Source: Symbiodinium natans (lineage: Eukaryota; Sar; Dinophyceae; Suessiales; Symbiodiniaceae). From it: a stretch of DNA of 64,000 nucleotides. The DNA lies in NCBI GenBank assembly GCA_905221605.1, contig CAJNDS010002635.1, positions 494,418 to 558,417 on the forward strand. Direction: 5' to 3'. A program made the translations under genes and the position numbers. Under the pieces are notes generated by a model. That model ran no database searches. It was not told the origin of the DNA and saw only the letters and a list, made by a program, of their open reading frames with translations. Of the stretch, positions 53,285 through 61,277 are shown piece by piece; positions within the stretch are counted from its first letter, which is position 1, and every line of letters begins with the position of its first letter.

Positions 53285-54080
53285 ATGCTGCGGCACCTCC
53301 GAAGCCGACGCCGCCAAGGCCCGGCCAAGGAGATCAGGATCTGCCGGGCCTCTGGCGTTTCTTGCGTTGTTCTGTTTAGGGTTTAGGGTTTAGGGTTTAG
53401 GGCTTAGGGTTTAGGGCTTAGGGCTTAGGGCTTGGGTCTTAGGGCTTAGGGCTTAGGGTTTAGGGTTAGGGGTTTAGGGTTAAAGGTTTAGGGTTTTTAG
53501 GGTTTTAGGGGTTTAGGGTTTAGGGGTTTAGGGGTTTAGGGTTTGAGGGCTTCCGAAATTAGGGCGATACCCTTTTGGGGGTCCCGTTAAGAGGATTCTG
53601 GTCTATTTTGCGCTATAAATGGGGTGCCCCCTATTTTGGGAAATGCCCAGACTTTCAGTTCTTGTGTCCAGTCATGCTTGATTCACTGAATGGATCATGG
53701 CTTGGGGTGTAGGGTTTTGGGTTTGAGGTTTCGGGTTTAGGGTCTAGGGTGCTCTTTAAAGCTCTTATTCTTACGTCTACCTCGAATCCACTGAGAGGAC
53801 GCAGGGGTGCAGTTCTACTTGGGGTTACAAGTAGCCCTGAAACCCTAAAGCCCTAAAGCCCTGAAACCCTGAAACCCTAAAAGCCTAAAAGCCTAAAACC
53901 CTAAAACCCTAAAACCCTAAAACTCTAAAACCTCAAAAACCTGAAACCCTAAACCCTAAACCCTAAACCCTAAACCCTAAGTCCCCAACCGGCAGCAGGC
54001 GCCACTCCCGCACGGTAGCTGTCGAGGAGGCACCGTGCGACCAGTCCGCGGAGGCGCTGGGATGGCCGGCGGCTTCGGGT
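53285..54080 (+). CDS. Candidate plus-strand exons, unknown
   Basis: 53285-53375 reads LRSRRRQGPAKEIRICRASG. 53752-53835 reads FKALILTSTSNPLRGRRGAV. 53980-54078 reads SRRHSRTVAVEEAPCDQSAE. Telomeric or near-telomeric DNA fills the gaps. Confidence 0.4.
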
Positions 54081-54260
54081 TTAGGGTTTAGGGTTTAGGG
54101 TTTAGGGTTTAGGGTTTAGGGTTTAGGGTTTAGGGTTTAGGGTTTAGGGTTTAGGGTTTAGGGTTTAGGGCTTAGGGCTTAGGGCTTAGGGTTTATAGGG
54201 TTTATAGAGTTTATAGGGTTTGTAGGGTTTATAGGGTTTATAGGGGTTTATAGGGTTTAG
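54075..54260 (-). repeat. Telomeric tract passing into TTTATAGGG units
   Basis: About 13 TTTAGGG, three GGGCTTA, then about eight TTTATAGGG nine-mers. Confidence 0.9.
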
Positions 54261-54299
54261 GGTCTGTAGACTTTAGGGTTCAGGGTTTGGGGCTTTGGG

Positions 54300-54640
54300 C
54301 TACATCCTGTCCCGTCCCCAAGCACTACTCTGAAGCATAAGCGAGCGGATACAAAAATCTATGGCATACACAAGTGGGGGTCTTGTTCGCTGTTGGGTTT
54401 CCACCACTAGTCAGGGGTGGGTTCAGTGGCAGTGTTTGACTGGTGCAACACATCCGACGACAAATTCCTCAACCCTAAACAATAAACCCTAAACCCTAAA
54501 CCCTAAACCCTATCCCTAAACCCTAAACCCCAATCCCTAAATCCTAACCCAAAAAATCTCGGAATGCGATCTCCGCCTGGGGTGCAGAATGGTCTGCTAG
54601 CTTCGACACGAGCAAGTCATGAAGTCCTCCAGACTAGGGT
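54300..54640. other. Candidate exon islands, strand differs
   Basis: Plus 54318-54400 reads LKHKRADTKIYGIHKWGSCS and 54410-54470 SVAVFDWCNTSDDKFL. Minus 54555-54630 reads GLHDLLVSKLADHSAPQAEI. Confidence 0.35.
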
Positions 54641-55059
54641 TTAGGGTTTAGGGTTTAGGGTTTAGGGTTTAGGGTTTAGGGTTTAGGGTTTAGGGTTTAG
54701 GGTTTAGGGGTTTAGGGTTGAGGGTTTAGGGTTTAGGGTCGAGGTTTAGGGTTGAAGGTTTAGGGTTCAGCGTCTAGGGTTCTGAGTAACGGCCCAGCAC
54801 GACTCTGTTTGGCTTCTGTGGCGCCATATGGGGCTTTACGACATAAGGGCCCTCAATAAGGGTACCCCCCCCCCCCCCCCCGAATTTCGGAATGAACTTG
54901 TGGGGGCGTTCCGGCGTTCCTGTGGCCTCTACTTGAACCTTCCGGGACCCTTCCGGATCCTTGCGGGTTCAAGACACGTGGGCATCTCTTTCTTGCGTTA
55001 CACGGGAGTCTTCCATGATAATATGGGGCTGCTCTAAGTGCGCCAGGACGCAAAGGCCG

Positions 55060-55710
55060 CGTCCCAAGCTTTGGGGCCTTTTTGCACGGGCGCGCTGCTC
55101 GTGAGATGGAAAGCTGGTCAAGGCATGGAGCCCTAAATTTACTAAACCCTAACCCTAAACCCTAAACCCTAAACCCTAAACCCTAAACCCTAAACCCTAA
55201 ACCCTAGTGCCGGACTTGCCGCGACCATTAGAGCCAACGACAATGCGGAATCGACCGAAACATGAGGCGCACTTCCAGGGGGCAGGCAAAACTGGAGAAC
55301 GCTGGGAGGAGCAGAGGCACGTTTCGGACCAACTACTATAAGCCCGATTAAGGTAGTGTGTTGGGGTTCATAGCTGGTCACCAATTACGAACCCTAAAAT
55401 TTGGGTGGGGTTCATATACCCTCTACTACTATAAGCCCTTATTAAGGTAGTGTGAAGCCATGAAAACCCTTTTGGGGTTCATGACTGGCCCCCAAGGTGC
55501 CTATTGGGCATACAGCAATTACAACCCCTACCACGTTCTTGCGGGGCATTCCGATTTAATGCTCTGAAACTCCTCCCGCCCTCTTCAGCCGTTTAAAACG
55601 CTGCACAAACAGTTCAACGCCGCTTCAGCGAAACAGATAGCACCACTGCCCACGAAGTCTAAAAGGAGCCACATCTCAGGAAGATGCGGGCTTGTGAACT
55701 TAGGGGACCT
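55060..55710 (+). CDS. Candidate plus-strand exons, unknown
   Basis: 55060-55132 reads SQALGPFCTGALLVRWKAGQ. 55209-55325 reads LPRPLEPTTMRNRPKHEAHF then QGAGKTGERWEEQRHVS. 55586-55710 reads FKTLHKQFNAASAKQIAPLP then KSKRSHISGRCGLVNLG. Separators: a telomeric tract (55145-55205) and two CCTTGGGG-type elements (55330-55500). Confidence 0.45.
55330..55500. mobile_element. Two adjacent CCTTGGGG-family members
   Basis: Cores AAGCCCGATTAAGGTAGTGT and AAGCCCTTATTAAGGTAGTG repeat 100 bp apart; the second ends ATGACTGGCCCCCAAGG. Confidence 0.6.
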
Positions 55711-55909
55711 CCGATAAAGATCCCATGAAATAGTGGGGAAACCCCTGATAATACGGACCCCAATAAGGTACCCCAAATTTCGGAAACCCCCATATGTCTT
55801 CACTTGACCCTAAACCAACCCTAAACCCAAACCCTAAACCCTAAACCCTAGACCCTAAACCCTAAGCCCTAAGCCCTAAACCCTAAACCCTAAACCCTAA
55901 ACCCTACCT

Positions 55910-56350
55910 TCCCCCAGTTCTTCAGACTTCCGAGTCCAAGATGTCCAGCTCCTCTGTGCACACGTCGTGGTGGTTTGTCGTGACGACCTGAGGTGGGGGG
56001 GTTTCCGAAATTCGGGGGTTTAGGGTTTAGGGTTTAGGGTTTAGGGCTTAGGGTTTAGGGTTTAGGGGTACCTTCTTGGCGTCCTCTTTATAAAGGGACT
56101 CTATACTATTTGGGGGTCTATTTAGGGTTCCCACATTTTCGTAAACCCCCGGGATGCCGAATGCCGCGGCGTTTAAGCATCAGCGCCCCCAAGGGTTGAG
56201 GGTGCAGGGTTTAGGGTTCAGGTCGCGGGTTTAGAGTTTTTGGGTTTAGGTTGAGGCTTTAGGGGGGCTGAATCCATGAAACTCCTTCTAACCGGTCGAC
56301 AACGAGGGCGCGGCCGCGAGAATCCTTGGGGGCTTTCACGGTAGTTGATC
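55910..56350 (+). CDS. Weak plus-strand islands
   Basis: 55914-55995 reads SESKMSSSSVHTSWWFVVTT. 56285-56362 reads STTRARPRESLGAFTVVDQP. An element with TTTCGGAA ends lies between (56070-56155). Confidence 0.3.
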
Positions 56351-56377
56351 AACCTACCTGCGCCCAAATGAACCCCC

Positions 56378-56478
56378 ATGTTTTGGGATATGTCCCCCTT
56401 GTACTAACAGCCCTTAGTGAGGATCAGGGGGTACTATAATCCGATTCAGGACTGCTAGTAAAGGGCGGAACGTCCCAA
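56378..56478. mobile_element. Short inverted-repeat element, TTGGGATATGTCCCCC ends
   Basis: TTGGGATATGTCCCCCTTGT mirrors TAAAGGGCGGAACGTCCCAA; TACTAACAG inside. Same family as 5365-5475. Confidence 0.55.
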
Positions 56479-59400
56479 CCTACATACCGCACGACCTGTT
56501 GCAACTTGCACGCAGGCGGACGACACTTTCACAATGACAAATAACACCTGAGTTTCAACGGCCTTCATATTTGTGCGCGGGCATGTGCTCACAGTGTGTT
56601 CGAGCACCTTAAGGACCAAACGAACCCTACGAATGGGAAGGAATTAGTCTATACTACTATAAGCCTTATTAGGATATACGAACCCTTCTAGGGTTGAGGG
56701 TTTAGGGTTTAGGGTACACACGTGGTCCGTAAGGAGGTAGCTGTGAGGACAAGCTGCCCGGGAGTACATGACGACCTGCTCGATAGCCTCATCGACCACG
56801 GCCACGCGACACTCCTTCCTCAGATTTCCAGAGGATGGACAAATGTCGGGGACCAACTATGAAGTCTTAAGGGTTTGCATGGCTTCACATTACCTCAATT
56901 CAGGGTCATAGTAGTAGTATAGGGTATATGACCCCAATTTTAGGGTTCTTAATTGGCCCCCTCAACCCGAAACCCGAAACCCTAAAAACCCTAAACCCTA
57001 AAAGCTGCGCATCGTTCGCCAGAAGCAAAAATCCGGTGTCTCTTGCCAGCTGGGCATCCACTTGGCTTTGCCTGCCAGCAGGCCTGGCAAGGCTGGGTGT
57101 GCTTCTTTATAACTAGGATGGCCCTTCAAACCCTCTGAAAAATATTCCTAAATATGGTCCTCTTAAACCCAATAAGGGAAGATATAAAATATCCCAAGGG
57201 CCTACCTAGACAAGAGGGTCGAGGGTTTCGGGTTTAAGGTTGAAGTAGGGTTTAGGGTTGAGGGTTGAAGTAGGGTTAAGGGTTTAGGGTTTAGGGTTGA
57301 GGGTTGAAGTAGGGTTAAGGGTTTAGGGTTTAAGTAGGGGTCTAGGGTTGAGGGTTTAGGGTTAAGGGTTGAAGGGTCTAGGGTTTGGGGTTTAGGGTGT
57401 CGGGTTTAGGGGTGATATCGCAGCTGTTGGGTTGGCTGAGTTGCACCACAGTCAGATGCAAGCAGATGCAGCTTCACTTGACCGTCATCACCATCATCAT
57501 GATCATCATCCCTAAACCCTAAACCCTGAACCCTAAACCCTAAACCACAAAGGCCTCGATATCTGCCCTTCAGATTCTCGATGTTGTCCTCCTGGAAGAA
57601 GCGGACGACTTCAGAGTCCTTCTGCACCAAGGGGACGAGTGTAGGGTTTAGGGTTTAGGGTTTAAGGCTTAGGGCTTAGGGTTTAGGGGAGTCCTTCTTC
57701 ACCACGGGGTGGTCGTTCACGCGATGATCCCAGTTCGCCAGGCTCCGTTGCCTGCGGGGGACACGAAGGCTTGGCACTGTGCCCGCTTCTGCTTTAGGGT
57801 TTAGGCTTTAGGGTTTGGGGTTTGGGGTTTAGGGTTTAAGGTTTGGGGTTTAGGGACACACACAGAGAGACACTGCTGCCAGCATTGCTTTTGCAACAAT
57901 TTGGGCCAGGATGCAATAACCAACATCCCAGGTTCACATGCTCATCTTCCTCGTGCTTCTCTGCAAGCCACTGTTCGAACTCCCGCCTTTGTGCAAAGCA
58001 GACGGATGTGTAGGGTTTAGGGTTTAGGGTTTAGGGTTTAGGGTTTAGGGTTTAGGGTTTAGGGTTTGGAGTTTAAGGTTTAGGGTCTAGGGTCTAGGGT
58101 CTCGGGTCTCGGGTTTAGGGGTTAGGGTTTAGGGTTTAGGGTTTACTCTTTCGGCTCTTCCTCCGCCATGTTGGCCCTAAGCTTGCAAAGCTTTCGCACA
58201 ACTTCCCTCCGACTCTCTCAAGACCAGGCGCAACTGCTCAGCAATGAAGGGGTGCTTCGGAGTTGCAGCCAGGAAAGCCTGGTCTTGCCGAAATGTCGTT
58301 CTCGACTCAAAAACTGATACGACACTGGGTATTTGGCAGCATTCTGACATTCTGAGATAGACATTTTAAGAGGTTGCGATGGAGGCGGCGGCGCTTTAGC
58401 CCCCGCCTGGAAAATCTCGTTCTGAAAGACCGACCGGGACGTCGCGAAAGTCGTCTCCTCCTCCTTGGGCTCTAACTGAAACGTACAAGGGTTTATGTTT
58501 CATACACCTTAATAGGAATTGTAGTAGTCTAGGGTATAATTGGTCCCCCAAGGCTCCAGGACCTTCCGCACCGAGCGCACCGGCAGGATGTCAGTGTCGA
58601 AGTAGTAGCCGCCATGGTTGTAGAGCTGGACCTTGGCGACCAAATCAACCCTGAAAGGGTGTATGGCTCATACCTTATAAATAATATGAATTCTATTACC
58701 TTAATAGGAATTATAGTAGTAGATCGTCTCGTCCTCCTCCTTCTTGGGGACCAAATAAACCCTGAAAGGGTTTATGGCTCATACTACCTTATGAGGAATC
58801 ATAGGTAGTATAGGGTATATGACCCCCAATTTTTAGGGTTCATTGTGCCTCAATAGGAGTTATAGTAGCATAGGGTATATGACCCCCAATGTGGGGGGGG
58901 GTTCAAAATTGGTCCCCCAAGGGACCAAGCGACACAGGTCGGACTTGAACCTGCCGTTCTTGAAGGCTTTGAAGCCCGCGGCGAGTCTCTTGCCGTCAAA
59001 GCCTTCCAAATTCCTTGGGGCGAGCCCTAAACCCCAAACCCTAAACCCTAAACCTATGAACCCCTAGGTTGATGACCTGAATATGATTGTTTCCGACATT
59101 GGGGGTACCTTAAGCTATGGGGGTCCTTTCTAGAAGGGAATCCTACCAACTGGGATCGAGTTTAGGGATATAAACCCCCATATGACCCCCCCCCCCCCAT
59201 TTGCTACTATTTGCTTGGGAACCCCAAAAGAATAACACCTAATAATCCGAATATTACCCTTCTAAGGAAGAATATCTTCTTATGTTTTTTGGGGGGTTCT
59301 TAAGTAGTTTGCAGGCTCCTAATTGGTCCCCCAAGGTTCTTGAGCTCGGCGATGCAGACCTTGTCGTCGTAGAAATACACCTTGGCCACGTCCCCGCCGA

Positions 59401-59725
59401 AGCTGTCCACCGTGTGCTCGCAATTCTTTCCTGGGACTCTGTTTACCTACAGTTTTAGAGTTTAGGGTTTAAGGTTCAGGGTTAGGATAACCAAGAAAAC
59501 TGTATGTAAAGAGGGGCCCAGGTTCTCAGAACCCGAAGCAGCTCGGTGTCATCGTCATCACCATGTAGCCGGGACTCGAACAAGTTGATCTTGTAGTTAA
59601 ACAGAATATTTGCCGGGATCCGTGGGCCACGTCTCTGAGCCCTGTGTGGCCGTGTGCGGGACGTTAGCAGTGCCAAGCCATCCACGTCTGTTGCCTCAGG
59701 CAGCAAGACCGGGTCATCCCCCCAT
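56467..59725 (-). CDS. DXD glycosyltransferase, GT32/Gly_transf_sug-like (copy A), multi-exon
   Basis: Multi-exon gene read from high to low coordinate. Exon 59526-59725 (5' limit unsure) holds IPANILFNYKINLF, the usual N-terminal strand. It is followed by 59340-59430 (VYFYDDKVCIAELK), 58926-59013 (FKSDLCRL), 58557-58631 (VQLYNHGGYYFDTDILPV, with the DTD metal/nucleotide-sugar motif), 58407-58463 (EEETTFATSRSVFQNEIFQ) and from 58278 downward (AFLAATPKHPFIAEQL). These joints keep frame exactly. Less certain later exons lie near 57942-58010 (REFEQWLAEKHEED), 57688-57760, 57540-57621 (DSEVVRFFQEDNI), 57005-57110, 56711-56845 (CRVAVVDEAIEQVVMYSRA) and 56467-56610. The order matches sugar transferases that pass a nucleotide-activated sugar to a glycan; Golgi location is inference. 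Introns have GT, GA or GC donors and AG ends. No start codon or 5' leader could be fixed. Confidence 0.85.
56845..56962. mobile_element. Introner-like element inside copy A
   Basis: GGGGACCAACTATGAAG to TTCTTAATTGGCCCCC, with core TAGTATAGGGTATATGACCCC; lies between the 57.0-kb and 56.8-kb exons. Confidence 0.6.
57215..57415 (-). repeat. Degenerate telomeric DNA with TTGAAGTAGGG motifs
   Basis: GGGTTGAAGTAGGGTTAAGGG repeats three times among TTTAGGG units; intronic to copy A. Confidence 0.8.
57613..57708 (-). repeat. Telomeric tract between two 21-bp near-identical exon copies
   Basis: Copies at 57613-57633 and 57688-57708 match at 18 of 21 positions (coding PLVQKDS and PVVKKDS on minus). 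The 54 bp between them is TTTAGGG-rich. Splicing AAG|GAC...AAG|GAC removes 75 bp and yields VVKKDSEVVRFF. A GT...CAG choice inside the copies is also in frame but drops a codon. Confidence 0.65.
58010..58145 (-). repeat. Telomeric tract with GGGTCTA/GGGTCTC block
   Basis: About 10 TTTAGGG, then four GGGTCTA/GGGTCTC units, then TTTAGGG; intronic to copy A. Confidence 0.85.
58279..58406 (-). other. GC-AG intron 5 of copy A
   Basis: The 128-bp intron runs from GCGGGGGC to GACCAG. CCAGGC stands at both edges, so EIFQ-AFLAATPK is restored. No telomeric or clear inverted-repeat content is visible. Copy B is uninterrupted at this codon. Confidence 0.65.
58464..58556 (-). mobile_element. Introner-like element, CCTTGGGG-type TIR, intron 4 of copy A
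   Basis: This compact 93-bp copy starts GAGCCTTGGGGGACC and ends GAGCCCAAG in gene sense. GAG is duplicated, so the joint VL-EEETTF is recovered with a GA donor and AG acceptor. Copy B has no intron here. Confidence 0.75.
58632..58925 (-). mobile_element. Nested introner-like elements, intron 3 of copy A
   Basis: The 294-bp intron starts GTCCCTTGGGGG and ends GGTCGCCAAG, with GTC(C) at both edges: a canonical GT-AG intron whose GT comes from the duplicated target. At least two further partial copies of the same element lie inside (ends near 58741 and 58840), so elements have inserted into an element. Confidence 0.75.
59014..59339 (-). mobile_element. Composite introner-like insertion, intron 2 of copy A
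   Basis: The intron begins GAACCTTGGGG and ends GCCCCAAG in gene sense, with GAA duplicated at both junctions. Inside are a family with ends like CTACTATTTGC...AACCCCAAAAG (about 59211-59320), a family with a GGGGTACCTT/GGGTCC core (about 59096-59182) and a short telomeric tract at 59025-59055. It reads as one element hit by later insertions. Removing 326 bp gives LK-NLEGF in frame. Confidence 0.7.
59431..59525 (-). mobile_element. Introner-like element, CCTGGGAC-type TIR, forming intron 1 of copy A
   Basis: The 95-bp intron has imperfect inverted ends (CCTGGGACTCTGTTTACCTA at the low side, mirrored by TGTAAAGAGGGGCCCAGG at the high side) around a short TTTAGGG stretch. The trinucleotide GAA stands at both junctions. 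Splicing gives A|GA-AG and the continuous frame VLR-KNCEH. Relatives with the same ends lie at 4188-4264, 27416-27540 and 34415-34495. Confidence 0.75.
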
Positions 59726-59769
59726 TAAGCTGCCCCATGGGACTCTACTGTCAACTCAGGTGTAATTAG

Positions 59770-60345
59770 GGCGGTCATCAGGGTTGCGGTTTCTGTACGA
59801 TGTAGGGTTTGGGGCTTCGGACTCAGCCTCATGGGAGAGTACCCCGGAACAGGCCAGCAGAAGCACCAGACGTGGAAAGGAGCCTCCAGCCATCCCAACT
59901 AACACACATGAACCTTGGCGGACTCTGTGCATTCGTCATCGTAGGAGCTCAGGTGGTGCGTGCTTCTGATGTCATGTGCGGGTCTAGGGCTTCGGGTTCA
60001 GTGTTTATAAGGGTTCAGGGTTGCAGTTGTTGCCATATCTTCAACATCCGACTTCGCAGAAACGATTGGCTCGGGAGACTGCTGCGGGTTTGCAAGAACG
60101 CATGGGGGAAGCTTGCTTTTGAAGGCAATCTCGCTTCGTGCAAGGACACAACTGCCGCAGTTTTGCCTACTTTTGTCATGCTGCCTCTCTGCATGCGCAT
60201 GGTTCTTGGCTCTCGCCCCTGGACTCTGGCAGCCATAGGGTCTTAGCTGCATTGCCCTTCCTATTCCTATGTCTATGGAAGTCCCTGGAAAGGACAGTAG
60301 ACTGCGCAGAGAGTGGATAAAGCTGCGGGGCCGAAACTGAATGCG
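59770..60345. other. Open region upstream of copy A, strand unresolved
   Basis: Plus is open for 145 codons (59809-60246; KNAWGKLAFEGNLASCKDTT). Minus is open for 126 codons (59998-60378; ARSEIAFKSKLPPCVLANPQ). No family recognised for either. It could hold 5' sequence of copy A. Confidence 0.3.
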
Positions 60346-60379
60346 GCTACGACGGTGGCTTCGCCATCCGCAGGACAAT

Positions 60380-60960
60380 TAAATAACGAACTTGAGGCAT
60401 TTCCGGCCGGTGCCGGCTAAATCTGTTCAACTTTCCTTGCAAGTCTACCCAAAGGCCCCAATGTAGCTCCTTTTTGGTTCTAGGGGATTCTAGTATACTA
60501 CCCCAAAAAAGGTAGTACATTGGAGCCTCTGGGTATACAGACGAAGATCCGTGGACGAAGCTCAAGGCTGGGGAGCGCTCCTATTGTAGAGAAGCCCCTT
60601 CTTCTTTCGAAAGCCTGAGAGCCAAGTCTTACGTAAGACCTTCAGCCCTATGAGCATGGGCTATTCTGTCCTATAACCCCCTCAAAAAGGCCCGGGTTTA
60701 GGGTTTAGGGTTTAGGGTTTAGGGTTTAGGGTTTAGGGCCCATGCTGGTAAGAGCAGGTTTCGATGGGCCTACGATGAGGGAAGCAAAGGCCAACCAGAG
60801 CCCCAATGTGTCCGCGGACGGCTCCTCGGACCTTCGGACTCCGAGGCGGGGCTTAGGACTCCACCAGAAAATGCTGGACGATCAGCTTCTTCTGCTCCGA
60901 GCACGTGTCGTCGTTGTGTGAGATCACCTGGCGCCCAGAGCTTGGCCCTGCAAACCCTTC
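60380..60960 (-). CDS. Candidate multi-exon gene between the glycosyltransferase copies, unknown product
   Basis: Four islands read well on minus: about 60755-60955 (ISHNDDTCSEQKKLIVQHFL, or in another frame LGLWLAFASLIVG, a possible membrane segment), 60590-60658 (GLKVLRKTWLSGFRKKKG), 60534-60560 (SFVHGSSSVYPE) and 60347-60440 (LNRFSRHRPEMPQVRYLIV). They are separated by two inverted-repeat elements. I do not recognise the protein. It may be the 3' part of copy B or an independent gene. Confidence 0.45.
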
Positions 60961-61197
60961 AAACCCCAACCTTACAGACCTTACGAGCTCTAGACGCCCT
61001 GAGAACCCTGTAACTCTAAACCCTAAACCCTAAACCCTAAACCCCGTAGAACCCTGTAACCCTATATCCACCCTAAGCTTGGAACAGCTCAGGTCCTACC
61101 ATCCCCGCCTCGTGGTCCTAGAGGTCTTAGGTTGCGATCATGTGAGCATGTTGTGAGAAGAGGTCCGCTTTTTAGGGTTCCTGTCATACCAATTACA

Positions 61198-61277
61198 AGA
61201 AGAACCCTAAACCCTAAACCCTAAACCCTAAACCCTAAACCCTAAACCCTAAACCCTAAAACCCCCCCCCCCCCCCA
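61198..61277 (+). repeat. Telomeric tract ending in C15, abutting copy B
   Basis: About nine CCCTAAA units then a poly-C run, directly before the 3' exon of copy B. Confidence 0.9.
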
